A program made the translations under genes and the position numbers. Positions 12,001 to 24,478 of a stretch of DNA of 64,000 bases are shown one piece after another (within the stretch, counting starts at the first letter, position 1; every line of letters begins with the position of its first letter). The stretch spans positions 61,001 to 125,000 of the forward strand of contig NW_027331841.1 in the NCBI RefSeq assembly GCF_033568475.1. Reading direction: 5' to 3'. Source of the stretch: Henckelia pumila. Its lineage: Eukaryota; Streptophyta; Magnoliopsida; Lamiales; Gesneriaceae. The notes under the pieces were generated by a model. It was not told where the DNA came from. It did no database searches and saw only the letters and a list, made by a program, of their open reading frames with translations.

Positions 12001-12350
12001 TCAATTCATATACTCACTCGGTTACAGCTTTTATATATACGTCGACAGCATGCATATATAGATAGATAAAGGCATGAAATAGACATAATTTATCTGTAGT
12101 ACTGGTCCGTCCATATTATAAAAATATTCCAGTATAAAGTCCAATATATAAATAACTTTATGAATGGTGGCGGCTTCACTATTACATTTAGAAAAATTGG
12201 TTTTATTTTACTAAATTGTTACAATAATTATTGTTATTATTTGTGGGGCATCGGGTTGCTAATCTCATTTTAAGGGCAATTAGTCATTAAACATCATTAA
12301 TGAACAAAGGAAAGAAGAAGATCAAACAATTTTATTTTTCTTTTTAAACA
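9087..12350. other. Intergenic, AT-rich, no gene seen
   Basis: No convincing coding region. It holds the short tandem repeat at 9452-9560, an AT dinucleotide run near 10490-10507, and (CAATAA)n/(AAC)n/(CGT)n runs at about 11757-11818. The word CACACGGTTTGGAAACG occurs twice, near 11224 and 11465. Short open frames between 11419 and 11744 lack conserved features. Confidence 0.5.
9452..9560. repeat. AT-rich tandem repeat, about 30-36 bp unit, 3-4 copies
   Basis: Successive units resemble TTTTGATAAATTAATGTTT followed by TGACAT and a T run. Unit length varies slightly through the poly-T tract. Confidence 0.65.
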
Positions 12351-14774
12351 GGGGTGCGCGAGGTCCGCTAAAAACAGCGGACCGAGCGCCCTCCCCTACC
12401 CAACTCTCGGGTTGGGGCAAAATGGGCTGCATGCGCTCGGTCTACTAAAAAGAGCAGATCGAGCACAACTCTGGGCAGCCTTTTGCTCTGGTTTTTGACA
12501 GCAAAAAGTGATCCTTCCATTCCTCCAAATCATGGATTATCAAGTCTAAAACATGTATTGAGGAACAAAACAAGTTCTAAACATAAACTCATGCATATTT
12601 AGACATCACAATAATCATATACAAGTGTCTAGAAGTATAATACAACACTTATACGCACATCTAGTTCAAATCTCAAACTAGACCAACAACCTTCTAACAT
12701 GCATCAGCTGTAACATCAACTTCTTAACCCGAGTCTCCAATCTAAATCTCTCAATCTCGAGCCATCCAAATCTCGTTCGACTCGCTCCAGCCCTTCCTAT
12801 TGTCATGCACACATACAAACAAGACAATAGTCGGAAACCTCCGGTGAGAATATAATTCCCAGTATAAGAAACATATATATATCTCAATTCAATAGCATAT
12901 CAATTCAAGATATAAAATCAAAATCTCTCAATTCTATCCTTTGAATTTCTATAGCGCGCTATCTCAAGAATTGATTCTTATCACTTCGTTGCCATCAAGA
13001 TTCGTATCCGATCTTGACATGGATATCCATTTATCGTCGTCTCATCAGACTAGAAAATAAGGTCCATCTGACCTTGGAATTAGAATCAATTCAATATCAC
13101 ATCATATCATATCATAAGCAATAAAGATCCACTACCTGTGATGGATCAACAACATCAATCAAATAGAAACAACAATAACAAGTATGTGATTTGTTCGGAA
13201 CAACTCAAGAAGTATCATCCTTGAGTAACAAGTTCCTGACTCTCGATGTTTTCTTATACCTGTCGTTCTCGAGTTGACGATGTTCCATATCTGAGCCATC
13301 ATCACACAAACTCATATTCCAACTTTAGCTCAAATTCATCCTTTATACCTCTGCTCAAATTCCTCATTCCATCTTCAAGATAGAAACAACTTCAATTTGA
13401 GCAAATTATTCTCGGTTCAAGGTTGAATTCTCTAGTCATCACACTTCACTAGACATCTAAAATTAAAGTAATCATAAGATCTAAATATCAGCAAACAATA
13501 TACTTCATGTTCAGCTCAATCAATACATCAAATGTCATTCAATTTCCATTCACTTCTCAAGATCAAAATCACATCAAATCTTTACAAAATGAATTCTGAA
13601 TTCTCAACTCGATAACCTTCAACACTCATCTAAAATGAAGTATTTCCAAGTTATAATTATCACTCACAACTCAAGGATTGTCCAGCTTTATCAATCTAAC
13701 TTCAAAGTTGATCAAAATCTTGAACCGACGGCGTAACAGTACAAAATCGGTAACCGAAACGATATCGAATCAATTCTAACAATCTTAACCATAATCTATC
13801 ATCATCATATCATCCTAAACCAGCATCTCAGCAGCTATACATCTCGAAATATATGCTGAAAATCATAACAAGTTCATTCAAGACTCAATCTTTGATCCGG
13901 TTTCAAATATACAACGTAGAAACGTTCAAGAACATAATCGAAAAATAAAATTCTGATCTCTGCCCCCATAATGATTTCGAAATTTAGTAGAAACATCAAC
14001 ATACTTACACAAGATCGAAGCCCTCATCGCAAGGATTCCAGAACACTTTTCGGAATTGAAATCGGACGATCGAATCAAAAGTTACGGGGTTTTGAAAATC
14101 GAAATTCCAAAAGAAAATAAAGATCTCGGCTTCCTTTGTTCTTCAATTCTGAATACACATATGTGAAATACACGTATCATGCTGATAATTCACATAATAA
14201 TCAGATATGTATTGCATAATTTGCCATTTAGTCCCTGAACCTTCGTAAATTGCAATTCAGTCCTCGACCCTCTTTTTAATTCAATTTCAATCCTAAATAA
14301 TTTAAAAATATTAGAATTTAAATCAAAACTCTAAATATTCCCAAATTAAATATACTCGAATTAAAATTAAATAAGTTCGGATTAACTTACATAATCCCCG
14401 CTGCTTGCACTTTAGTCCTCGAAACTTCGATATTCTCAAATCAGTCCATGATCGGGTTTCATCTTCAAACTAAATCATATTCATTCTCAAAACTTGGAAT
14501 TTAATCTTAAATTCCATAAATATTCAAATCGAATATTTCATCTTTTAATTTAAGAATTTCCGGAATTTAATTCTCAAAATCCGTAAATTCTCAAATTTAT
14601 TATTTTCGACTCGGAAATTAAATCTCTAATTTCCATACTTTCTCAAATCAATATTTGCTCAAAATACGGAATTTAAGTCTTAAATTCCATAATTAATAAC
14701 TTAATATTTTCGGGTCTTATATTCTTAAATTCCATAATTAATAATTTAATATTTTCGGGTCTTATATTATTACA
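12351..14774 (-). repeat. Old Gypsy-type LTR-like block, possibly a solo LTR
   Basis: The base composition changes sharply here to pyrimidine-rich plus-strand sequence, continuing to about 14774. The minus-strand start would be TGTAATAATATAAGACCCG, resembling the TGTAATATCCCG openings I know from Tekay/Del-type Gypsy LTRs. No matching far end or target duplication was found, so it may be truncated. At 12363-12382 there is a 7-bp stem GTCCGCT/AGCGGAC, with a related GCTCGG...GATCGAGC pair at about 12436-12463. No gene is supported inside. Confidence 0.35.
14681..14770. repeat. 45-bp tandem duplication
   Basis: Two adjacent 45-bp units (14681-14725 and 14726-14770) both start TAAATTCCATAATTAATAA and contain ATTTTCGGGTCTTATATT. 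They differ at about two positions. Confidence 0.8.
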
Positions 14775-14964
14775 CATATTGCGTGCTTACACAATAATTA
14801 ATTATTTACATTTACACTTGCAGCGTCAATCCCATGTGCGGGACGAAACCAGATCCCCGTCGCGGTTTGACAAAACCAGGTGAGAATATAATAATATTGA
14901 TTTATTTTATTTTTCTATATATTGTTTTCAATAATGTAGAAAACTATCTCAAGTCAACGATATA

Positions 14965-15075
14965 TTAAATTTGAGGCGTAGCAGCAGGGGCATAGATCAT
15001 GACAGCATAATATGCTTCATCGAGTGTGTTATATGTGCCTATGTGGAGTTCATGTTGGTCCATGGATCGTGATGT
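14965..15075 (-). pseudogene. Possible AP2/ERF domain remnant
   Basis: A minus-strand frame ending in TAA (14965-14967) encodes LHIGTYNTLDEAYYAVMIYA. This resembles the second half of an AP2/ERF DNA-binding domain (LGTYxTxEEAAxAYDxAA). The preceding strands of the domain are not found upstream in a usable frame, so this is a fragment if it is real. The match is short and may be chance. Confidence 0.25.
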
Positions 15076-15613
15076 AAAACTCCAGGTATAATATAGTATA
15101 GTATAATATTATTTGTAAACACGTATGGATCATAGTTGAACTTGATACATTTGTTTTAATCGTTAAATCTATATACATATACATATTTTTAAAAAACATT
15201 AATAATAATTAGCTCGCGGTTGGATTGATGGATGATTTCAAATGTATCAATCAGCGTATTTGGACGCATAAAAGTAAGGTTTGCATTTAATTGATGGATT
15301 TGAAATTAATGAGTTCACATCCAGAATAACAAATATTAATTCTATATACAAATATTTAATTGATTTGTTTAGGTAAATCTACTTAACATAATGACATTAT
15401 TAAAAATTTCGCATCTCAACTAACAAATTTTTCGAATCATTACTGTGTATTTCAAATTAATCTCGATACGAAATAATTTCAATTCCTTCCTTCTAATACT
15501 TTGTCTAATCCGAAAGAAACATAAATACATTTCAAATCCATTCGACATCAAATTAAACAATTTCGAGTGGATATTTGAATGAAGTTTATATTAATTTAAA
15601 TATATAAGAGATT

Positions 15614-15851
15614 CACTACAAAAAAAACTCCTAAAGACAACATTTTTTATCAGTTGTGGTAAGGGGTTTAAAACTGTTGTAGAAGGCCGTGTTGTTAAAA
15701 ATCACGTTCAAAGATAACAGTTAAAAATTGTTGTCTTTTCTTTCAAAGACAACAGTTTTTAACTGTTGTCTTTGAACGTGACTTTTAACAACAAGACCTT
15801 CTACAACAGTTTTAAACTCCTACCACAACATGTAAAAAATGTTGTCTTTTT
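15614..15851. mobile_element. CACTA-type terminus with a ~217-bp near-perfect fold-back
   Basis: CACTACAAAAAAAACTCCT is the terminal motif of CACTA (En/Spm) elements. It is followed from 15633 to 15849 by an inverted repeat with arms of about 105 bp, differing at roughly nine positions, around a tiny loop (TCTTTC). Arms begin AAAGACAACA and contain GTTTAAAACTGTTGTAGAAG. No right CACTA end was found nearby, so the element is probably truncated. Confidence 0.65.
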
Positions 15852-17763
15852 TTAAATAAAAAACAAAAAAAAATAAATTTAATATACAAATTTTCAATAT
15901 TATAAATAATTTAAAATACAAAATTCAAAAATAAAATTTAATATACAAATTTCCAATATTTGAAAATAATATTTACAACATTTTGAATATGTATTCGGAC
16001 ACGTATAAAGAGTTAATTTAATAACTCAGACCTATTCTAATGGTTGCTGGAATGGATCTACCCAACATTCATCTTCTCAAACAACTTTCTTCAATCTTTT
16101 CTTGAACTTGTTTAATTCAATCATACAAAGACTCTTTTTTCAACCTACAAATATCAAATTCCACGTAGTTACACAATTATAATATTCTCATAAAAGCATA
16201 AAATTAATTAGTAATCAACACTTAATCAATAAGTTTATCAATCTTTTGTCGCAAATCCTCAATTCTTCGATATTGTTGAAAATATTTATCAAATTTTACA
16301 TAAGAATAACTTGGAAAACGCAGATCATGTGGATATGAAAAAAGAAAGCAAAAAGAACAGAGCAGTACTCAAACCACATAAATCTCTAATTCAATAAATT
16401 AGAAGCGAATTACAAGTTGGCCTGAGCTTTCTTAAGGAAGCCAACAAGCATACTGACTAGTAAGCATATGTATAACAATGCATGTACCTCAATTTTATTT
16501 TTGAACCAAAAGTTGGTTCAATAATTCATTATCTATGATTTGTCAATATTAAACTTCAATTTCTACTTGGAGTGGAGTAACAAGTAAGCACGTGTATAAC
16601 AATGCATATAACAATATATATTTACATGCACATAATATGCTCTCGAAACACTTTATTTACATTTTGCCATAACTATTTAGATGAATGGCACCTGCTAATT
16701 CACTATCATCCATCGGTAATGGACAAGTGATGAGCCTAACTCTAATTTAATGGATTTTCAGAAAGTCAAATTAGATTTTCTGAACCATAAACTAACCGGA
16801 TGGTGGTTTGCAGATTTGCTCGACTTTTAACCACCCACAAGCTTAACAAAACAAGCATCTTCGCTGCAAAATGAAAGCCCTAAAACTTAGTTGCAATGGT
16901 AAATATATAAATCTAATGAATACACTTGACAGACTTGGTACAGACAAATTGGTGGGAAGTTAAAATATAATACTGTAGCTTTAATGGCAATAAAATGGCT
17001 TACATGAAATCTAAAATCACAAATATTTTTCAGGGATTCAGCAATTTCGACCTGCTTCAGCACTGTAGCATTAGCACTGTAGCATTTATAACCTGGAACA
17101 AACAAAAGAATGAATGCATGCCGCCTAAATTCTTGAAAAAGTAATAAAGCGAAATTAACTAATTAATTACTCTCTTTGTTTTCTCCAGATTACAATCCAC
17201 AGACTTTATTCTGTTGAGAGAATACTAAAGTATTTGCTCTTTCTCTAGTGAAATTTCAGTTGGCTTATGTGCCAGTTCTTCCAATATCCACTGCATCATC
17301 AAAGTACCTATATTCAGTGTTTTTTCCAGTTTATACGTGAAGAATATTCTGTACCAGGAAACATGGGATATTCATAACTCATTAATTTGTTTAATATTTT
17401 TATTTTTAGGCAATCTTTTTCGTGAAGTAGAATTATAAATACATTACCATAAAATATGTAACTTGAGGGAGAGAGAATCAAGAAATGGGCTGGGCATAAA
17501 ATTTTGCTATTAAGAGGTTCGTGAGCTGAATTCGCGGGCTTGCCCACAATCTATATCATTATCACACGTACACACGCTTTTTTTAGGCCAGGACTGGAAA
17601 CATGAATTGTAGGCTTTTTTTTAAAAATAAAAATAAAAATTATGGGGCCTGGGGAAGATATGCGGCCCAGCACTGATGTAAACGCCATCACTGTATTAGT
17701 GTGTAATTTAACTTGTGTAGCATAGAAATTGCTGAATTGTGGTGAGAGGATACCTCACTAATA
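15852..17763. other. Intergenic with decayed element sequence
   Basis: No intact gene. It contains the coding-like minus-strand fragment at 16020-16330 and a direct repeat AGCACTGTAGCATT at about 17058-17086. The rest is AT-rich and unassigned. Confidence 0.45.
16020..16330 (-). pseudogene. Coiled-coil-like coding remnant, possibly of a CACTA transposase gene
   Basis: Minus-strand translation gives about 33 residues (FDKYFQQYRRIEDLRQKIDK and flanks) ending at a stop near 16227. After a plausible intron comes a second charged stretch with internal stops. Such coiled-coil tails occur at the ends of plant CACTA transposase genes, and a CACTA terminus lies 170 bp away. I could not identify a catalytic domain. 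Confidence 0.25.
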
Positions 17764-18019
17764 ATTTCTCAGTCTCGATTATATAGTCATATTTTTTTCA
17801 TATAGATTAAGAATAATCATTGAAAAAACAAATTTTATACAAATTTCTTATTTTATCCCTATTTAATGTTATTAAAAAATGATTGCACAATTTCAAGGTG
17901 AATTTAGTAGCTAGGGGTATATTAATAAAGAAATGTAAAAAAAAATACTAAATATGGTTATGACTATATATTGAGACAAACAAAAAAACATGGACTATAT
18001 AATAAAGATGGAGGGAGTG
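17764..18019. mobile_element. Stowaway/mariner-like MITE, about 255 bp
   Basis: The left end CTCAGTCTCGATTATATAGT matches the reverse complement of the right end, CTCCATCTTTATTATATAGT, followed by a shared T-rich stretch. The inverted repeat spans about 32 bp with a few mismatches. The right end carries GGAGGGAGT, the classic Stowaway terminus. No ORF inside. Confidence 0.55.
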
Positions 18020-18393
18020 CATTTTTAGAAAGAAAATTATACTCGAAATTTTAATTTTGTAAAGGGAGACGATCTTTATCTCTTCTTAGAATAAGTCTCC
18101 CTGCACCAGAAGCACCGATAAGGTCACGCTCAAGTCCCGTCTGTAGTGTGGTTAGCTAATTTATATGGTTGTAATTAATTTGGATCAAGATTAATTGTAT
18201 TGTATTCTAAAAAAAATAAAATTTGAATCATGATTGTATTGTACTCTAAAAAAAATACCTGCACCGGAAGCATGAGATATTCGTGTGAACTTCTTATAGT
18301 ACAGACTCGTCATCTTTTTGCGCGATCAAAACATATATTTTGTTTTGAAATGAGAACATCTTACGGCACATACTCACCATTTTTTGTCATAAA
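18020..18393. other. Short spacer left of the Sirevirus
   Basis: Contains an imperfect direct duplication: TTGTATTGTAxTCTAAAAAA at about 18195 and 18236, and CTGCACCxGAAGCA at 18101 and 18259. No gene supported. Confidence 0.45.
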
Positions 18394-18398
18394 AAAGG

Positions 18399-19142
18399 TG
18401 AAAAAATATTTTATTCCTTAAAATTTTCTAATTCTAAAAAGATTTTATTAAATATCTTTTGTCTTTCTTGGACATGAAATTATCTTTATTTAAGTGTTTT
18501 ATTTCTTATTTGCGATATTGATAACCTGATTAGAATATTTATCATATCATATCTAATATATATCTTTCTATTTATGTAGATTTGATATGATCAAATCAAA
18601 GAAATCCTACGCCTACAAGGAAACATATTGAAGAAGGATTATTGGTCTATTTATTGAGATAGGCGTGCACAAGGAAGATATACTGAGAGAGAGAAAAAAC
18701 GGTGAGAACCGAAGTAAGTATATTATGAGAAAGCTGAAGATCTCTCTGAAGCTTAGTTGAGGCCGTGACAACTTGAAGCCGTGTAGGACACTTGAAGATT
18801 GGTGATCAAGAAGAGTGCTGCTCGTAGGATTTTGGCTTCAATATTTTTCTCCTTACTTCGTTTTTGTTATTCTATTTCATATAGAATTTTAGGAGAACTT
18901 TTACTATTTATTTTCTCACTTGTTTTGAGAAATTGACTTTTACAATAATCACTAGTTTTAGGGTTTGTAAAACTCTTTGAAAGTTTTCTAGTGAAGTTTT
19001 GCCCTGAGGCGCTGCAAGAGTATTTTATACTCTTGCTTAATTCATTTGAATCTATTTATTTGGTTGCTTGTTTACTTTATTCACGTTCAACACCTTGTGA
19101 CAACACCTCAAACTGTTTATGTGCAACCCATATTCCCTTACA
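18399..19142 (+). repeat. 5' LTR of the Sirevirus
   Basis: Begins TGAAAAAATATTTTATTCC and ends CCCTTACA. It is 744 bp, against 792 bp for the 3' copy. Most of the difference is one 49-bp block missing just before the terminal CAACACC half-sites. Confidence 0.92.
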
Positions 19143-19144
19143 AG

Positions 19145-19158
19145 TGACATCAAAGCCA
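19145..19158 (+). other. Primer-binding site (tRNA-iMet-like, decayed)
   Basis: TGACATCAAAGCCA lies 2 bp after the LTR. It differs from the usual Copia site TGGTATCAGAGCCA by three transitions. Confidence 0.65.
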
Positions 19159-19215
19159 TATTCTTGATACACTAAAAACTGATCTTGATTTGTTCATTTT
19201 ATTACAGGGAATAAG

Positions 19216-22200
19216 ATGGACTCATCGTCTGTTGCGAACTCGTTTTTGAAACCTCCGGTCCTTGATGGCATAAATTACGCACTATGGAAGAATATGATGC
19301 GATATACTATTAAGGCTAAGGATGTTCGTGCTTGGAAAAGTATTCTGACTGGTTGGACTCCTCCAAAGACGCTAGATGAAGATGGAGACTACATCATCAA
19401 GCAAGAAGAAACTTGGACTGCCGAGGAAACACAAAGTTCAAGCTACAATGCTAAAACACTCAATGCAATTTTTGCAACTGTGGATATGAGGATGTATGGA
19501 ATCATAGCTGACTGCACTGTTGCTAAGGATGCATGGGATGCTCTTCAAGAACACTGTGAAGGAATTGATAGTGTGAGAAGAACAAGATTGAGATTGTTAA
19601 ACACAAGATTTGAGAATATCAGGATGGATGAGAATGAAACTATTGCTGATTATGATAAGAAACTTAGGGAGATAGCTACAGAGGTGCATGCTCTTGGAGG
19701 ACCTATTGCTAGTGAAACTATGGTGAACAAGGTTCTTCGATCTTTGCCTAAAAGATTCAATGGGAAGATTTGGGCGCTTGAAGAAATAAAAGACACTTCA
19801 AAGATGAAGTTGACTGAACTGATTAGCATCCTTCAAGTTTTTTAGATGAACAATACAGAACAGGAGAAGGATAAAGGAAAATCAATTGCCTTTCAAGCCT
19901 CAAAACCCTCATACGAGGATTATGTTCAATTTCATCAAGAAGTTCATCAATCTGATTTAGAAGATGATTCGATCTCTCTTATAACTAGGAAATTCAATTA
20001 TTATCTGAAGAAGATAAAAGAGTCAAGAAAGACGGATAAAAAACTCAAGGCTCCAATGTTCTCTAACAAGCCTTTAAGGATTACTGGACCAGAACAATCA
20101 CCAAGGAAACCTGTTGATACTCCTAAGCCTCGACTGATGTTGGAAGGGAAGAAGAAGTTTGTGTCAAAAAAGTTGGACACTGTTCAATGTCATGCTTTCC
20201 AAGGCTTTGGGCACTATGCAAATAAGTGTGCCAACACGCTTAGGAAAGGGATGAACACGTCTTTGAGTGATGAAGAGTCTGAAGAAGAAGAACAGGAAGA
20301 TGAAGAAAGCCATACTGCCTTATCTGTACTGTTGGAGAGCAAGAAAAAGTTTCAAGTCAATCCTTTAGGTGTTGCCGCAGGTGTTGCCACACCTGACCGC
20401 AACATCTCCCAAAAGTCAGTTTGTTTGAATTCTTCTATTACTGATAATATGTGTGATAATGATCCAGGTGATGATACAATGTCCATAGAAGAAGCCCAGA
20501 TGATGTTTGAAGAATTACATACTGATTGGGTTGAAAGGAATAAGATGAATACTATTCTTTCAAAGGAAAATTCTGACCTAAAGGCTGATGTGTCAAGACT
20601 GGAAGTCATGCTGAGTAAGAAAGACATGGAATTAAGTCAGGTGAAGGAAGAACTCGGAAAGGCAAAAGCTACTTTGGCTAAGTTTAATTCAAGCACTTCC
20701 AAGCTTGATTCGTTACTCATGATAAGAAGAGATGGTACGGCTGGTTTAGGTTTTGAAAATAACATATTTGAGGTTGGTGAAAGTTCGAAAGGCCCTGTGT
20801 TTGTCAAGGAAAGTAGCAGTACAGAAAGCTCAAGCAAAAAGGCCTTACCAATTGATCCTTCAAAACCAAAGCCACAGCCTGCTGCTCGTTCAATGTTTAG
20901 AAGGAAACAAAAGTACATTTGTCACTACTGTCATAGACCTGGTCATATCAAACCATACTGTTTTAAGCTGCAGGAAGACTACAGGTATAGATCTGCATCG
21001 AAGGTGTTGCCAACATCTCCCCACAACATCTCCAGAAACAGATTTTATGTAAGGAAGGTTTGGGTACCAAAAGCTGATATTCAATGTCATATGATTTATA
21101 CTGCCTTGAGAACTAATGTTTCAGGTGCTTGGTACTTTGATAAAGGTAGCTCACATCATATGACAGGTTCCAAGAAATTTCTCACTGACTATGTTGAACA
21201 GAAAAGTGAAAAAGTAACCTATGGTAGAGGTTCAAAGGGAAACATTGTTGGAAAGGGAACTCTGAATGTTGCTGGTCTGCCTAAGCTTCGCAATGTGCTT
21301 CATGTTGAAGGATTAACCGCAAATCTAATAAGCATAAGCCAACTTTGTGATGATAATTTTCATGTGCAATTTGATAAGAAATTATGCAAAGTTTTTGATG
21401 ATTCAAATCTCTGTGTCATGACAGGTACTAGGTCATCTAATAACTGCTATCAACTCGGAGAAGAGATGGCTTGTAGACACACAAAAGTTAATGAGTTTGA
21501 TTTATGGCATCAAAAATTGGGTCATGAAAATTTCAAGACATTAAAGAACTTAAGTAAGTTAGATGCTGTGAGAGATGTGCCTAACTTAAAATCTGGTGTT
21601 CCATTTGTTTGTGAAGCGTGTCAAAAAGGGAAGCAGACTAGGGTGTCACACGAAGTGTTGCCAACATCTGTGACAACACGCTGCCTTGAGCTTAATGGAC
21701 TTGATGGGTCCAATGGATGTTGAAAGCTTTGGTGGTAAGAAATATTCTTTTGTTTGTGTGGATGATTTCTCACGATATATTTGGGTAAATTTTCTGAGAG
21801 AAAAATCGGACACATTTGATGCCTTCAAGAAACTGCTCATTAAGATTATGAATCTACATAATCTGAAGGTAATCCGTATTCGCACTGATCATGGTAAGGA
21901 GTTCGAAAACTCTTCTTTTGCTAATTTGTGTGATAATAAAGGTATTTTTCATGAATTTTCTGCTCCTAAAACCCCACAAAAAAATGGAATTGCTGAAAGG
22001 AAAAATAGGAATTTGCAAGAAATGACAAGAGTGATGTTGAGTTCGAAAAATATTTCAAAACATTTTTGGGCTGAAGCCTTGAATACTGCATGTCATATTT
22101 CAAATAGAGTTTATTTGATGAATGATACTACTATGGCATCCTATGAAATTCTCATGGAAAAGAGGCCAAACCTTAAATATTTTCATGTTTTTGGATGTGT

Positions 22201-24478
22201 ATGTCACGTTTTGAATGATAGGGATCATCTTGCTAAATTTGATGCAAAAAGCGATAAGTGTATGCTCTTGGATATTCATCAAATAGTCGAGCCTATAGGA
22301 TGTATAACTTAAGAACAAAGACTATTCATGAGTCAATTAATGTTGTTTTTGATGACTTTGCAGATCTAAAAAAGAAAACAGCTGAAGATGAAGTTGATGA
22401 TCTGCTGAAAAATTCTGGAAATTCAGATGTTGTCCAAAGAGTGTTGCCAACACCTCCGAAAACACCTCCTACTGAAAATCCAGAATCAAAAGTTGAAAAG
22501 CCCACTGATGAGAATACTGATGAGAACAGTGAGGTAAACGAAGCTGAAAAGAATGTTCAAAGCAGAATTCAGAAGAATCACCCAACCTCACAGGTCATTG
22601 GAGATGTGCATAGAGACTTGCAAACTCGAAGGAAAGAGAAAGTTGATTATCGAAAGATGACAGGTTTGTTGTGCATGAGTTCTACGTATTTTCAGGTAGG
22701 GCTGGGATACCGAGCTAAAATACCGACTTTTCAATATACCGTACCGAACTTTTTTCAAAATATATACATTTTTTTGGTGTATTGAATTTTTTTTAGGTAT
22801 CTATACGGTACCAATATGAATTTTTTCCATACCAACATTTCAGAATTTTGATATCGATACCGGTATGAAATTTTTTCATGCCAATATTTTTTATACGGTA
22901 TACCGAAAACCCACCCCTATTCTCAGGTAAGATTCTCTTGTTTCGTGTCAAACATTGAACCCAAAAAGGTTGAAGAGGCTTTAAAAGATGAATTTTGGGT
23001 CAATGCTATGCATGAGAGTTAGAACAATTTGTTAGGAATGATGTTTGGTACTTGGTACCGTGTGCTGCTCATGGTAATGTCATAGGAATTAAATGGATTT
23101 TCAAGAATAAAACTAACGAGTCGGGAAACGTTATTAGAAATAAAGATAGGTTGGTAGCTCAAGGGTATACACAGGTTGAAGGGGTGAATTTTGATGAAAC
23201 CTTTGCTTCTGTAGCCCGCATTGAGTCTGTCCGACTTTTGCTTGCTATTTCATGTAACATGAGAATGAAACTTTTTCAAATGATGTAAAAAGTGACTTTT
23301 TAAATGGGATCCTAAATGAAGAAGTTTATGTGAAACAACCTAAAGGGTTTGAGGATCCAAATCATCTTGATTATGTGTATAAGTTGAAAAAGGCATTGTA
23401 TGGATTGAAGCAAGCACCACGTGCATGGTATGGAAGACTAACTGAGTACTTGCTCAATATTGATTTCAAAAGAGGTGAAGTTGATAAGACTTTGTTTGTG
23501 CAAAAGTCTCAAAGTAATATCTTAATTTGCCAAATTTATGTGGATGATATAATTTTTTGTGCTTCAAATGATAAACTTGTTGATGATTTTGTGAAGTGCA
23601 TGTCTTCTACATTTGAGATGAGCATGGTTGGTGAGTTAACATATTTCTTGGGCTTGCAAGTGAAACAAATGCATGATGGTATATTTTTATGTCAAAGCAA
23701 GTATGCTAAAAATATTGTCAAAAAGTTTTTGAATGACAACACTAAACACATGCGCACACCTATGAGGTCTAATGAAAAATTGTCTAGAGAGGATGTTGCC
23801 GAAGGTGTTGACAACACCCTCTACAGAAGCATGATTGGTAGTCTTTTGTATTTAAGTGTTACTAAACCTGATATCATGTATAGTGTTTGTCTGTGTGCTA
23901 GATACCAGTCTAACCCAAAATTTACTCATTTGAAAGCCGTGAAACGTATACTGAAATATGTGGCAGGAACTTTAAATTTGGGTTTGTGGTACACTAAAGA
24001 AACCAATTCGAATTTGGTAGGGTTTAGTGATGCTGATTGGGCTGGGGATTTAGATGAAAGAAAGAGCACTTCGGGAGGATGTTTCTACTTGGGGAACAAC
24101 CTAGTGTCATGGTATAGTAAAAAACAAAACTAAGTCTCATTGTCTACTGCCGAGTCTGAGTTTGTTGCTGTTGGTAGTTGTTGCTCACAACTTCTTTGGA
24201 TGAATCAAATGCTAAATGATTATGGTGTTAAGAGTGATGCTCTTATTGTGTACTGTGATAATTCTAGTGCCATTGATATATCCAAAAATCTAGTACAACA
24301 TTCTCGAACCAAACACATTGACATTAGACATCACTTCATTCGAGATTTGGTCGAGAAAAGCATGATCTTAATTGAGTTTGTTGGAACTAATAACCAATTA
24401 GCTGATATATTCACAAAAGCTTTGGATTTCGAGAGATTTTCCAGTCTAAGGAAGTCTCTCATTATGTGTGCATTATAA
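19216..24478 (+). pseudogene. Sirevirus gag-pol polyprotein, disrupted
   Basis: Gag begins at 19216 with the UBN2-type capsid region. TAG at 19843-19845 interrupts it and the same frame resumes at once. Two zinc knuckles follow: the first (about 20188) has Phe in place of its second Cys, the second (CHYCHRPGHIKPYC, about 20917) is intact. The protease site reads DKG where D-S/T-G is expected (about 21139). The integrase HHCC region (WHQKLGHENF, CEACQKGK) and the DDE core (DDFSRY, RTDHGKEF, GIAERKN) follow. RT has YVDDIIF (about 23540). RNase H ends with ADIFTKAL. Frame changes lie near 21690, 22255, 23018 and 23287, with a stop at 24131-24133 and a hAT-like MITE at 22697-22919. It cannot make a full polyprotein. 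Confidence 0.9.
22697..22919. mobile_element. hAT-like MITE inserted in Sirevirus pol, 223 bp
   Basis: Starts TAGGGCTGGGATACCG and ends CCACCCCTA (inverted repeat TAGGGxTGGG). It is flanked by 8-bp duplications TTTTCAGG (22689-22696) and TTCTCAGG (22920-22927), one mismatch apart. The interior has repeated ATACCG/CGGTAT words. Element plus duplication is 231 bp, a multiple of three, so the insertion alone does not shift the frame. Confidence 0.75.

Noticed and set aside
14820-14882. Exon-like segment flanked by TTGCAG and AGGTGAGAAT
   Set aside because: No neighbouring exons and no recognisable protein in any frame; splice-like flanks alone are not enough.
22258-22785. 175-codon open frame treated as one gene
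   Set aside because: Its last part reads into the hAT-like MITE; only the first part is Sirevirus pol.
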